64,000 nt of DNA from Sporolactobacillus nakayamae (lineage in GTDB: Bacteria; Bacillota; Bacilli; Bacillales; Sporolactobacillaceae): contig NZ_FOOY01000020.1 in NCBI RefSeq assembly GCF_900113325.1, positions 1-64,000 of the forward strand. Direction: 5' to 3'. The position numbers were made by a program, and so were the translations under genes. The notes beneath the pieces were generated by a model. That model ran no database searches. It saw only the letters and a program-made list of their open reading frames with translations, and was not told the DNA's origin. Position 1 is the first letter of the stretch; each line of letters begins with the position of its first letter. Of the stretch, positions 17,175 to 26,036 are shown piece after piece.

Positions 17175-18342
17175 CTTTTATCCCACCCAAAACGGATTTT
17201 ATGAATCCCATAAGCATGACAATATGTTTAGAGCTAATTATATCATTTCTGGCCTCTTCATTACATACAGTAGGCCATAATTGTCCGAGAGGAAAGTGCA
17301 TGCAAAGCACAAATTCATTAACTTTTAAGGTAATATACATTCGCATCTTCATTCTGTTAACAAAAATGTTCGGTTCTGTTAAATTATTATTGTACGTTAA
17401 AACAACATAGTATTCATTTTCAATCAACTGCAACAAAAAATGTTCCTCACTTGCAACCCCCATCGCTGGTTTTATTAACTCCAATGTACTTCCATTTCTT
17501 TTATATAGTGTACAACCGTTACAGTGTTCATATCTTCCAATCTTTTCTTGAAGATATTTTCCTCTTCCCTTTAAGACATCCTTTCCCTTCATGTGTCCCA
17601 TAATTGAGGCGAGGAACCGATGCCAATTCGTGCATGTTTTTATTTCAATACTATCTAAAGTATCCATTACCAGACCCTTATAATCATCAAAAATTTTACT
17701 ATTAATACTGTTTGACAGTATTTCATTTTCGATCTTCAAATAAGTTAATCCCTTTTGTAAAACTTCACTGAGATGTTGCTTTATGACCTCCCTATAATCA
17801 GAAGCAAGGTCCAAATCATTCATCCAAAGACCATTTTGGCATATGTCAAAGAGTAAAACAAAAACATTAGCATCTATATGTTCAAGAATATTCGCAAAAT
17901 TTTCCTTCTTTTTTAATTTTAATAGTTCGCTTAATATATCTTCTGGCTTTGCTTGATCCCCATTAAAGATTTCTTTTAAGAGAGGCCAAAAATAACTAAA
18001 GAAGCATTTTTTCACGTTTTTTTCAACAAAAATAAATATTTCTTTTCGTTCTAGTAACGCTTTAGAAAACTCTAAATGCGTTACTGTACACCCACTTTGC
18101 TGTATAAAGTTTCCGCTTTCATTATGAACAAAGAGTATATATATATCTGACTGTTTCACCATATTCAGACACTGCTGAATCGAATCTTTACCTGCAACGC
18201 CAAAATTACTTTCGTACATGACTGGGATATGCCCTATCTTAGTCACCATTTTCCCAATCCCTTGACGCACTTCCTTAAGGCTATCCTGTACAGGTGAACT
18301 AATAAATATTTTTGTCTGATTGATAGAATACTCTCCGCTCAT
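17167..18342 (-). CDS. DUF4062-domain protein, putative defence sensor
   Basis: The N-terminal 120 residues carry the DUF4062 pattern of a Rossmann-like domain: QTKIFISSPVQDSLKEVRQG, then PVMYESNF and SDIYILFVHNESG followed by VTHLEFSKAL. DUF4062 often sits at the front of NLR-like and other bacterial conflict proteins. The rest (about 270 residues) matches nothing I know and is partly helical. The start chosen is ATG 18342, behind AATGGTGATGAA; an earlier in-phase ATG at 18396 overlaps a TATAAT-like promoter box. The position among toxin-antitoxin and IS-derived sequence supports a role in defence, but that is inference. Confidence 0.7.
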   Translation of the reverse strand: MSGEYSINQTKIFISSPVQDSLKEVRQGIGKMVTKIGHIPVMYESNFGVAGKDSIQQCLNMVKQSDIYILFVHNESGNFIQQSGCTVTHLEFSKALLERKEIFIFVEKNVKKCFFSYFWPLLKEIFNGDQAKPEDILSELLKLKKKENFANILEHIDANVFVLLFDICQNGLWMNDLDLASDYREVIKQHLSEVLQKGLTYLKIENEILSNSINSKIFDDYKGLVMDTLDSIEIKTCTNWHRFLASIMGHMKGKDVLKGRGKYLQEKIGRYEHCNGCTLYKRNGSTLELIKPAMGVASEEHFLLQLIENEYYVVLTYNNNLTEPNIFVNRMKMRMYITLKVNEFVLCMHFPLGQLWPTVCNEEARNDIISSKHIVMLMGFIKSVLGGIKDG

Positions 18343-18561
18343 TTCATCACCATTTACGTTATTATTTCTTTCAACACTAATTATATCACAACGCAAACAT
18401 GAGTTCCCTTTTTTGCGGAATTATTGAGAACGAAATTGTTGTACAATTGAAACCTGCACTCAATTTGTCCTATTCATTCATAAATATAAATTTTAAAAGA
18501 TGCAGATTAAATGTATAATAGTTATAACGTTATAATATAATAAAGGAAGAAGGTTGTAAAA

Positions 18562-18822
18562 ATGGAAGTGATTAAAGTGGATAGAAAATTGGTGAAATTG
18601 GGTAATAGCATCGGATCAACATTTCCTCCTGCTATTCTGAAACATTTAAACGCAGAACAAGGAGACAGCATTGAATTTGTTATGCAATCGGATGGAACTG
18701 TAACTATAAAAAAGCAGCAAAAAGTGACCCTTCCTGATGGAGTGGATGAAGATTTCATTAACTTGGTGAACAAAATTGTTGAGGAAGATGATGCAGTCTT
18801 CAAAGGACTGGTCAATCGGTGA
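18562..18822 (+). CDS. Antitoxin of the AbrB/MazE type
   Basis: The 86-residue protein has a swapped-hairpin AbrB-type DNA-binding domain in its first half (VKLGNSIGSTFPPAIL, GDSIEFVMQSDGTVTI) and an acidic C-terminal tail that would neutralise the toxin. A strong ribosome site AAGGAAGAAGG precedes it and TATAAT-like sequence lies just upstream. Its last codon and stop overlap the GTG start of the Doc toxin gene by four bases, typical of a toxin-antitoxin operon in which the antitoxin is made first and autorepresses. Confidence 0.85.
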   Translation: MEVIKVDRKLVKLGNSIGSTFPPAILKHLNAEQGDSIEFVMQSDGTVTIKKQQKVTLPDGVDEDFINLVNKIVEEDDAVFKGLVNR

Positions 18823-19220
18823 CAACATATTTAACAAAAGGGCAAATCGTTTATCTAAATGCTTTCCTCATTAAAAGGTATTCTTCAAGTGAGGACATTG
18901 GTATTAAAGAACCGAACCTTTTAGACAGTGCCATTAATCGACCAAAACAATCCGCGTTTGGGGAGGAGGCTTATAAAACATTATTTGAAAAGTCAGCAGC
19001 TCTTTTTCAGAGCTTGGCACAAAATCATCCCTTTTATAATGCCAATAAGCGAACAGCATACGCAGCATTGAAAGCATTCTTGTTACAAAATGGATATAGT
19101 ATTGAAGCAGAACAGCAAGAAAAAGAAGATTTTACAGTAAAAATATCCGACCAAGAAAATAAAGTTGGAATTAATGAAATCAGTATTTGGATTGAAAATC
19201 ATTCTATTTCAAAGAGTTAG
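18819..19220 (+). CDS. doc: Toxin of the Fic/Doc family
   Basis: Doc toxins phosphorylate elongation factor Tu and stop translation. The 133-residue protein has the Doc motif HPFYNANKRTA at about residues 68-78, matching HxFx(D/N)(A/G)NKR, and the conserved early LLDSAINRPKQSAFG. It starts with GTG within the antitoxin stop. The usual partner of Doc is a Phd-type antitoxin; here it is AbrB-like, a known alternative. A terminator lies about 40 bases downstream. Confidence 0.9.
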   Translation: MTTYLTKGQIVYLNAFLIKRYSSSEDIGIKEPNLLDSAINRPKQSAFGEEAYKTLFEKSAALFQSLAQNHPFYNANKRTAYAALKAFLLQNGYSIEAEQQEKEDFTVKISDQENKVGINEISIWIENHSISKS

Positions 19221-19257
19221 TCTGATGATAGAATCCCTAATTCGATTGAATAATATT

Positions 19258-19297
19258 AAGAATGCCGTACTTACAACATAAGTGCAGCATTCTTTTT
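19258..19297 (+). terminator. Terminator of the toxin-antitoxin operon
   Basis: AAGAATGC and GCATTCTT pair around a 21-base loop with an additional ACTTA/TAAGT inner pairing, followed by TTTT. The rest of the gap to 19506 holds no gene that I recognise. Confidence 0.7.
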
Positions 19298-19506
19298 ACT
19301 ACTTTATACAATAGGAAATAGCAGTCGGATAAATAGTTATTATGCACCAACAGCATCAGTGAATAATGTTATTGATGCCAAGTGACTAAGAAACGAATTG
19401 CAGCATCTGCCCGATCGTAAACTGATCATGTGCGGAATCTTATTCAGTGCCATCTTTGTTTGTGCAATTGAATTTTAGGGAGTAAAGAGATTTTCATAAT
19501 AAGCTA

Positions 19507-20616
19507 TTAGATAATATCCCCGTAAAATTCATCATGTTCTAGGTAATTGCAGACAAAATATTTTTTGAATTCTGCTCCATTGTATTTCTGTGATAAACAG
19601 ATACTAAGATTTAATGATTCACGGTAAAAACTGACGTATGCCTCAACAAGGTTATCATGTCCATGTATTACAACAAAGTGTGATTTTGGTTTTACAACAT
19701 CATTTACCCATTCAATTAACCACTTAGGCATCTTTTTATCAACTTTATAATTAATTAGGTTAATTCCAAATACAATATCTTTTCTAATAGCATCAAACTG
19801 GTTTTCTCTAACAAAATCCGCGCCCATATGAAATGCCAATGTATTAAAGGCTGTTTTTACATATATAAATTCAAAACTGTCATCAAGCGCCTTAGATAAT
19901 ATTTTTTCAGAATGATAGATTGCGTTAGTTGCTATTAGTACTGGAATTGAATTAGGCAACGGGACCCGCTCCATCAAATCAAAAAATTTTAGAATAAATT
20001 TTTCTGAAAGAGAAGTATTAACAAACCACTTATGATTCTGCAACCCGAGCACAAGATATCTATCATTTACTTTTAGCTCTGAGCGGACAATTTTATAATC
20101 TTTTTGAGCAACTTTATTAGATTGAGCTAAAAATGCTTTTAGATCATTTACAAATGATGTAACTGTTTCCTGTGTATTATGTTTGATTGTTCCCGTTACA
20201 ATTCGAGGCCATTGAAACGACCAATCCGTTCTTATGGGGAAAAGAACTTGTGGAATCATATGGACTTGCCCATAAAATAGAAACCCTAAACGTATCGGAG
20301 CATAGAGAGTATCCAATTGATCACTAGCATCAAGTTTTTCAGATTGAACTTTAAATAAATTAATTATGGGACTCCTAACATCTTTGACATTTGGAGAACC
20401 ACGCTTACCTGGGCCATTATTATTTCGATTAATTGCTAGAATAGTTTCACGTAATGCGATCATTTCCCGTTGAGAGAACAAATGATTGATTTCATCAGAA
20501 ACAATGCCTCTTGGGAGTTTTCGGATTCCTCCCAATCCCGCCGGAATAATATGTTCCTCTCCCTTATATGTTAGATTCATACCTGAATATTTCTTATAAA
20601 TACAACTGCCCAACAT
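19507..20616 (-). CDS. HNH-endonuclease-like protein of unknown role
   Basis: The 369-residue protein begins with a stretch resembling the HNH_5 nuclease core: EEHIIPAGLGGIRKLPRG followed by SDEINHLFSQ, about residues 20-52. The usual CxxC zinc cysteines before and after the histidine are absent (only Cys5 is near), so metal binding is atypical or lost. The remaining 300 residues are not recognised; they show no membrane helix. GAGGAGGGG gives a strong start at 20616. A 38-base perfect palindrome sits just upstream of the ribosome site. Location in an island with toxin-antitoxin and DUF4062 genes suggests defence or mobile-element maintenance. Confidence 0.65.
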   Translation of the reverse strand: MLGSCIYKKYSGMNLTYKGEEHIIPAGLGGIRKLPRGIVSDEINHLFSQREMIALRETILAINRNNNGPGKRGSPNVKDVRSPIINLFKVQSEKLDASDQLDTLYAPIRLGFLFYGQVHMIPQVLFPIRTDWSFQWPRIVTGTIKHNTQETVTSFVNDLKAFLAQSNKVAQKDYKIVRSELKVNDRYLVLGLQNHKWFVNTSLSEKFILKFFDLMERVPLPNSIPVLIATNAIYHSEKILSKALDDSFEFIYVKTAFNTLAFHMGADFVRENQFDAIRKDIVFGINLINYKVDKKMPKWLIEWVNDVVKPKSHFVVIHGHDNLVEAYVSFYRESLNLSICLSQKYNGAEFKKYFVCNYLEHDEFYGDII

Positions 20617-20630
20617 TGTCCCCTCCTCTC

Positions 20631-20668
20631 AACCATTCTTCTGTCCTATATAGGACAGAAGAATGGTT
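20631..20668. repeat. 38-bp perfect palindrome upstream of the HNH-like gene
   Basis: Arms of 19 bases starting AACCATTCTTCTGTCC are exact inverted copies meeting at the centre with no spacer. The palindrome ends only a few bases from the ribosome site of the HNH-like gene. In RNA it would fold into a very stable leader hairpin; in DNA it could be an operator or a cruciform. Confidence 0.9.
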
Positions 20669-20987
20669 TGATCCCCATCATGCGCTGTTCTTACTTGACC
20701 AATGAATTTTTTCTCTTTATTATCGATGGTTAAGCTTCTAAAGGTGTGAAAGTTTATTTTTAAACTAATATATACCTTTGTGAAAGAGCGAAAAAGAGTT
20801 ATCCGCAACCATGAAGAATCCAGAAGAACTGTAATTGGACACATAAACCGGATGCTTTTATCTCTTTCAAGATAGAATAATTTTAATTTTTCATTTATTA
20901 TTTATTTTTTTGCCATTTGATAGGAAACAGTTAACTATTAAATAGTCAGACTTTATAGATTATACTTTTTTTTGAGGAAGTGATGTG
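20669..20987. promoter_or_regulatory. AT-rich divergent region upstream of the PRD regulator
   Basis: About 320 bases separate the HNH-like gene (minus) from the PRD regulator (plus). A short minus-strand open frame crossing the palindrome (20629-20844) has no ribosome site and is not supported. A promoter for the regulator is likely around TTAACTATTAAATAGTC and TATAGATTATAC just before 20970. Confidence 0.35.
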
Positions 20988-22937
20988 ATGATTTCTTTGA
21001 CTGAGCGGCAAGTCAATATCCTTGGTGAATTGCGAGACACGGATGGGTATGTAACGGTGAAGCGTTTGTCGGATCGATTTCATGTGAGTGAACGGTCCAT
21101 TCGCTATGATTTGGACTTCATTAAGCGTTTTCTGCATGAACTTGGGGTGACGCTCATTCGCAAGCAAGGCCAGGGAACTATGCTCCAAATGCATCCGAAG
21201 CAGGAGTCAGTGATTAGTCAAGTGCTCCAGCAAATGAATCATTTGGTGCTCTCTAGGGAAAATCTCACGTATGCCCTCGCAGCTCAAATTATGATGGATC
21301 AGGAGACAACACTTGACCGATTGGGGGAGATCTATGAAACAAGTAAATCGACAATTTTCCATTATCTGTCCGCTGTGGACGACCGATTAAAAAGACACGG
21401 AGTAACCATTGAGCGAAAGCGTTCTAAAGGCATCTCAATTACAGGTAATGAGATTGACATTCGATATGCGTTTATCACTTTAATTAATGAGATTACCGAA
21501 AACAGCCACATCACGAGACAAAGCTTTATTAAAATCTTCGCTCAGGAACATGTGGATAAAGTGAAAGCATTCATTAAGACTTTTGAAATAAGGACACAGA
21601 TTCAATTCAGTGACAGTGCATTAAAAGAGCTTACGCTCATCATTTGCTATCAGATGAGTCGGATTGAAAAGGATCATTACGTTGCCTATCCGTTTATTGA
21701 AGTGAAAAATCATTTGAATTCATTTGCATTTGAATTGGTTAAAGAACAGTTTCAGAACAATATGACACATCCATTCCCTGATGATGAAGTTGTCTTTACC
21801 TTAAAGCAGTTTAAGCTATCCAAGATTAGCTCCGTGCCGATTGGTGAAGATAATTTTGCAGTTGATGATGAGGCCTATCGGGTCAGCCTCTATTTCGCAA
21901 GAGAGGCCAGTAAGGCAATTGGCATTAATTTTGCTAAAGATGCCGAGTTCATTCATGCTTTGACCTATCATCTGCAAGTCGCCATGAATCGAATGAAACA
22001 TCATTTACCGATAAAAAATGCATTGACCGAACAAGTCAAATACAAATTTCGTTTCATTTATGAGATTACTCGTAAAATTGTAATCAAGCTGGAGCAGCAT
22101 TTAAATATTACTTTCCCGGAAGAAGAAATTGCATTTATTGCCATGCATCTCGGTGCCAGCTATGAACGTCATTCAGCAACCGGGTATATGCCGACTGCCT
22201 TAATCGTGTGCGGATCCGGATTAGCAACTTCATCACTACTCGCTAGTCGATTAAAAGTAATGATGCCTGAAATCAAATGTGATGGGCCAATCAACTTATC
22301 CAATCTGCAAACTTTTGACCTTTCAACCATTGATTTCATTATATCTACGGTACCCATTAATTTTTCGAAACGAAAGGTGATTGTGGTAAATCCACTGCTT
22401 GAATCGGATGATTTGATTCGCTTACGAAAACTGCTTTTTCGCAAAGTCTATCAGAAACAGATGAATGATCTTCTTGAAATTAATCAGCCGACCACAACAC
22501 TCGGAGCATTGATTCCAAAGGATTACATTCAATTGAATCAGCAGCCCACCGACTGGCGCACTGCCATTACTCGTGCCAGCAGCCCGTTGCTTCGGCATCA
22601 GAACATCACAGAAAAATATGTTGATGCCATGATCAAGGCTGTTGAGGAACTTGGACCATATATGGTCTTTATTCCAAATGTCGCAATGGTTCATGCGTCC
22701 TATAAAGATGGAGTTAATAAAGACGGAATGAGCCTTTTGACCTTAAAGGAACCCATCATTTTCGGTGATCGGACAGACGTAACTGTGAAAGTGATCATTG
22801 TGATGTGTGCTACAAAAGCCGATTCCGATCATTTTATTAAGCTCGTTAAACTATTGGATAACCCAGACAATATGAACACGTTGAAACAAGCAACACAGAT
22901 TGACGAACTCTTACTCTTAAACAACCGAAACAGTTAG
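20988..22937 (+). CDS. PRD-containing PTS-controlled regulator (MtlR/LicR type)
   Basis: This modular activator of 649 residues is controlled by the phosphotransferase system. It has an N-terminal helix-turn-helix (VKRLSDRFHVSERSIRYDL), a second HTH region (about 90-160), two PRD domains (about 190-400), an EIIB-like domain with VCGSGLATSSLLASRL, and a C-terminal EIIA domain with VAMVHASYKDGV. ATG 20988 is behind TGAGGAAGTG; a GTG one codon earlier is also in frame. It is followed after 10 bases by EIIA, EIIB, EIIC and a SIS protein, which it should activate when the transported sugar is available. Confidence 0.92.
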   Translation: MISLTERQVNILGELRDTDGYVTVKRLSDRFHVSERSIRYDLDFIKRFLHELGVTLIRKQGQGTMLQMHPKQESVISQVLQQMNHLVLSRENLTYALAAQIMMDQETTLDRLGEIYETSKSTIFHYLSAVDDRLKRHGVTIERKRSKGISITGNEIDIRYAFITLINEITENSHITRQSFIKIFAQEHVDKVKAFIKTFEIRTQIQFSDSALKELTLIICYQMSRIEKDHYVAYPFIEVKNHLNSFAFELVKEQFQNNMTHPFPDDEVVFTLKQFKLSKISSVPIGEDNFAVDDEAYRVSLYFAREASKAIGINFAKDAEFIHALTYHLQVAMNRMKHHLPIKNALTEQVKYKFRFIYEITRKIVIKLEQHLNITFPEEEIAFIAMHLGASYERHSATGYMPTALIVCGSGLATSSLLASRLKVMMPEIKCDGPINLSNLQTFDLSTIDFIISTVPINFSKRKVIVVNPLLESDDLIRLRKLLFRKVYQKQMNDLLEINQPTTTLGALIPKDYIQLNQQPTDWRTAITRASSPLLRHQNITEKYVDAMIKAVEELGPYMVFIPNVAMVHASYKDGVNKDGMSLLTLKEPIIFGDRTDVTVKVIIVMCATKADSDHFIKLVKLLDNPDNMNTLKQATQIDELLLLNNRNS

Positions 22938-22947
22938 GTGTGATTTA

Positions 22948-23397
22948 ATGGCTCAGTTTATAGAAAGAAGCAATATCAGGTTGCAACAAACGGCGGATAA
23001 TTGGGAAGATGCGATCCGGCAATCCGGCCTGCTTCTGCTTCAGAATCATAGTATCGATTTCGAGTATATCAACGAGATGGTAAAAGCCGTGAAAACCCTT
23101 GGCCCGTACATGGTCATCGTCCCGCATGTTGCACTGGGTCATGCGCGTCCCGGGAAGCACGTAAAAAAGAACGACATCAGTTTATTGACATTAAAGAAAC
23201 CAATCAACTTTGGCAGTGAACATAACGATCCGGTCAATGTCGTCTTTTCTTTCTGTGCTGAGGGAAATGAAGGACATCTGCAAGTTTTAAAGAAATTAGG
23301 CCTACTGCTTGATGATGCACACATCATGCAAATCATACAAGAAAGCAGCGACCTTGATCAGATTGACCGTTTAGTTAACGAGGAGATGGACAAATAA
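22948..23397 (+). CDS. PTS sugar transporter EIIA (ascorbate/mannitol type)
   Basis: This cytosolic phosphocarrier of 149 residues passes phosphate from HPr to EIIB. The active histidine is in VALGHARPGKHV (about residue 66), in the fold shared with mannitol, fructose and ascorbate EIIA proteins. It lies 10 bases after the regulator and directly abuts EIIB. Confidence 0.9.
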   Translation: MAQFIERSNIRLQQTADNWEDAIRQSGLLLLQNHSIDFEYINEMVKAVKTLGPYMVIVPHVALGHARPGKHVKKNDISLLTLKKPINFGSEHNDPVNVVFSFCAEGNEGHLQVLKKLGLLLDDAHIMQIIQESSDLDQIDRLVNEEMDK

Positions 23398-23691
23398 ATG
23401 AAACGATTAAAAATATTGACAGTATGCGGCTTTGGAGTTGGTTCATCACTTGTATTAAAAATGAAGCTTGATGAACTCTTAAAAGAAGAAGGTATTGATG
23501 CACATGTAGAAACGGCTGATGTCGGTTCAGCATCGTCAACGCCATGTGATGTTATTTTCACTTCAAAAGAGCTAAGTGAAAAATTGATCAACTCTGTTCA
23601 AGTCCCTGTCATCAGTGTTTCTAATTTCATTGATAAGAATGAAATCAAAGAAGCCGGTTTAGAAAAATTACATGAACTCATTAAGGAGTGA
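23398..23691 (+). CDS. PTS sugar transporter EIIB (ascorbate type)
   Basis: The 97-residue phosphocarrier domain has the lactose/ascorbate-type P-loop ILTVCGFGVGSSLVLKMKLD, with Cys10 as phosphorylation site. The GFGxGSS form is typical of UlaB-like proteins. It starts right after the EIIA stop. Confidence 0.92.
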   Translation: MKRLKILTVCGFGVGSSLVLKMKLDELLKEEGIDAHVETADVGSASSTPCDVIFTSKELSEKLINSVQVPVISVSNFIDKNEIKEAGLEKLHELIKE

Positions 23692-23698
23692 GCAGTTA

Positions 23699-24973
23699 AT
23701 GGTCATTATTGATTTTATTGTTAATCAAATTCTCAGACAGCCTGCATTATTTCTTGGGATTATTGCAGCAGCCGGCCTCATCATTCAGCGCAAAAGCTTG
23801 TCCGACACTATTAGCGGAACAGCGAAAACCATTATTGGTGTTGTTATCCTGACACAAGGAACGACTATACTTGTCAATTCGATTACACCGCTTTCCGGAG
23901 CCTTTAATTTGCTCTATAAGATTCCGGATGCACAAGCCCTGCATCCAATGGGCTCCGACAATCTCATCAAACAATACGGTTCCCAAATCGGACTGACGAT
24001 GCTTTTCGCGTTCGCCATAAATCTCATCGTTGCACGATTCACTCCTTTGAAAAATGTCTTTTTAACTGGTCATATGTTGTTCTGGTTTCCGTTCATTTTC
24101 ATTGCCATAGCCATTGAAAGTGGATTAAAAGGTGCTTCTATTATCATTTTTGCGACAATATTTACTGCCGTTTATATGATTTTTGCGCCTGCCTTAATTA
24201 AGCCCTTTGTTAAAAAGGTCACGGGTTCGGATTCCTTCACACTTGGCCATCCAACCATAGGTTTATCGCTTTTGTCCGGCTTACTCGGAAAATGGCTGGG
24301 TAATAAGAATAAATCAACTGAAGATATAAAGTTTCCAAAACAGCTGGAATTTCTTAGAGAAATAACGATTACATCGTCCATAGTAATGTTCATTGTGTAT
24401 ATCGTCATCGGTCTAATACTCGGAGTTGATCGTTCAAAAGCTGTTTTTGATAAAACACAGAGCCTTGTCACTTTTTCACTGCTTCAGGGAATCACATTTG
24501 GTGCAGGGTTAACGATTCTCTTACTTGGTGTACGAATGATGCTTGCTGAAATCATCCCAGCATTTAAAGGCATTTCTGATAAGGTGATTCCGAATGCTAT
24601 TCCTGCACTCGATTGCCCAATCATTTTCCCATTTGCTCCCAATGCTGTTCTGATTGGATTCATTACATCAATGGTGACTTCATCTATTACATTATTTATT
24701 ATCGGATCAACAGGATTATTCCCTTATGCAGTCGTTCCATTAACCATTACTTGCTTTTTTGAAATCGGAACAGCAGCAGTCATCGGAAACGGTACAGGTG
24801 GACTGCGAGGAGCAGTCATTGGTTCAGGAGTTGCCGGTGTATTAATGATTCTGCTCGTCGGCTTCTCGATTCCTTTCCTGCAACATACGGTTTCAGATTG
24901 GATCATCGTATTCGGCGGCAATGACTTTTCACTATGGTCCATAATAGCCGGGACAATTGGAAAACTGTTCTAA
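23699..24973 (+). CDS. PTS sugar transporter EIIC (UlaA-like)
   Basis: The membrane channel of the PTS (424 residues, about eleven hydrophobic segments) is of the ascorbate-galactitol superfamily. Hallmarks are AAGLIIQRKSLSDTISGTAK at the N-terminus, MGSDN with the following GLTMLFAFAIN, and the substrate-loop region ALDCPIIFPFAPNAVLIGF. The start is ATG 23699, seven bases after the EIIB stop, with AAGGAGTGAG as ribosome site; the frame is open earlier but overlaps EIIB. Ascorbate is possible, but no UlaD/E/F/G enzymes follow, so the substrate is open. Confidence 0.92.
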   Translation: MVIIDFIVNQILRQPALFLGIIAAAGLIIQRKSLSDTISGTAKTIIGVVILTQGTTILVNSITPLSGAFNLLYKIPDAQALHPMGSDNLIKQYGSQIGLTMLFAFAINLIVARFTPLKNVFLTGHMLFWFPFIFIAIAIESGLKGASIIIFATIFTAVYMIFAPALIKPFVKKVTGSDSFTLGHPTIGLSLLSGLLGKWLGNKNKSTEDIKFPKQLEFLREITITSSIVMFIVYIVIGLILGVDRSKAVFDKTQSLVTFSLLQGITFGAGLTILLLGVRMMLAEIIPAFKGISDKVIPNAIPALDCPIIFPFAPNAVLIGFITSMVTSSITLFIIGSTGLFPYAVVPLTITCFFEIGTAAVIGNGTGGLRGAVIGSGVAGVLMILLVGFSIPFLQHTVSDWIIVFGGNDFSLWSIIAGTIGKLF

Positions 24974-25001
24974 AGAAATCATGAACTAGGGAGCGACAGC
25001 C

Positions 25002-25745
25002 ATGAGTGATGTAACGACATTATACTTTGAACACGTGAAGCAAATGGCAGACAAAGTCTTGAACACACAGAAAGAACAGATACTTGCCACAGCACATGTT
25101 TTCTCCGAAACGATTAAGGATGGAAAAACAATATATGCCTTTGGTGCTTCCCACGCAGGAATCATCACGGAAGAACTGTTTTATCGAACCGGCGGGCTGG
25201 CACTCATCAATCCCGTGCTCACACCATCGCTTATGTTGAATACCAAACCAGTCACTTTGACTTCAAAAATGGAACGATTAAGTGGATTTGGTGAAACGGT
25301 TTTTTCATCACTACCTGCAACTCAAGGCGATACACTATTAATTCATTCTGTTTCCGGAAGAAACCCTGTCGCTATTGAAATGGCCCTTGCAGCACATGAA
25401 AAGGGCGTAAAAACAATTGCACTAACTAATTTGATTTACTCAAAGCAAGTAACATCAAGACACACTAGTGGAAAACGGCTTTTTGAAGTTTGCGACATTG
25501 TTATTGATAACTGCGGTGATTTTGAAGATTCATCCATGCAGCTTGATGGATTGGAGCAAAAAGTAGCACCCACTTCCACTGCAATCGGATCGTTGATCGC
25601 TAATGCGATTGTACTAGAAACCGTAGAAAACCTTTTGAAGGACGGCATCACGCCACCCGTCTTTCACAGTTCAAATGTCGACGGCGGCGATGCATTCAAC
25701 GCTAAGATTTTCCAAGAGTATACAGAGCGTATTCATTATATGTAA
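25002..25745 (+). CDS. SIS-domain sugar-phosphate protein (UPF0309 family)
   Basis: The 247-residue SIS-fold protein has the phosphosugar-binding signatures IYAFGASHAGIITEELFYR and LLIHSVSGRNPVAIEMAL, and ends in a conserved FHSSNVDGGDAFNAKIFQEY. UPF0309 proteins are presumed sugar-phosphate isomerases or lyases. As the only metabolic enzyme in this PTS operon, it probably acts on the phosphorylated sugar delivered by the transporter; the reaction is not known. Confidence 0.85.
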   Translation: MSDVTTLYFEHVKQMADKVLNTQKEQILATAHVFSETIKDGKTIYAFGASHAGIITEELFYRTGGLALINPVLTPSLMLNTKPVTLTSKMERLSGFGETVFSSLPATQGDTLLIHSVSGRNPVAIEMALAAHEKGVKTIALTNLIYSKQVTSRHTSGKRLFEVCDIVIDNCGDFEDSSMQLDGLEQKVAPTSTAIGSLIANAIVLETVENLLKDGITPPVFHSSNVDGGDAFNAKIFQEYTERIHYM

Positions 25746-25756
25746 ACTATTCATTG

Positions 25757-25792
25757 GTAAGCGTCAAATTGATACCGCCCAAAAACTTTAAC
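25757..25792. mobile_element. Solitary IS66-type terminal repeat
   Basis: The stretch GTAAGCGTCAAAT plus a trailing CTTTAAC closely matches the end of the IS66 copy at 62899 (GTAAGCGTCAAATGG ... CTTTGAC). No transposase lies next to it, so it is a remnant end. The match is short. Confidence 0.5.
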
Positions 25793-25800
25793 TATAAACG

Positions 25801-25839
25801 AGTGGAGAGAAAAGAGTAATCCTTTCTCTCCATTTTTAT
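25801..25839 (+). terminator. Terminator of the ascorbate-type PTS operon
   Basis: TGGAGAGAAAAG and CTTTCTCTCCA pair around an eight-base loop, followed by TTTTTATT. Confidence 0.85.
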
Positions 25840-25939
25840 TGTTCATCCGTATGGATAGCTTCATATTAGTAATAGGATCAAATTTTCATGAGAAGATGTC
25901 CATTATTTGATGCTTATCTACCTCATATAAACGATCGGT

Positions 25940-26036
25940 TCCCCATTCCCCCGATTATTTTGCTGCCCAGTACTGCGTAATAAGTTGAAACCATAACGGG
26001 ATGAATAAAAAAAACACAAAATACAGTTAAAAAAAT
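25940..26036 (+). pseudogene. Decayed, internally deleted sigma-factor gene (cassette fossil)
   Basis: CCGATTATTTTGCTGCCC at 25951 differs at one base from the codons for TDYFAAP at the start of the sigma-factor genes at 42.3, 50.9 and 52.8 kb. The next 60 bases resemble the 3' end of the same genes (AAGTTG..ACC..T..GATGAAT..AAAAAAC.CAAA) and lead straight into the same hairpin. The middle, about 500 bases, is deleted. No reading frame survives. Confidence 0.65.

Noticed and set aside
20629-20844. 71-codon minus-strand open frame upstream of the HNH-like gene
   Set aside because: It runs through the perfect palindrome, has no ribosome site and no recognisable product.
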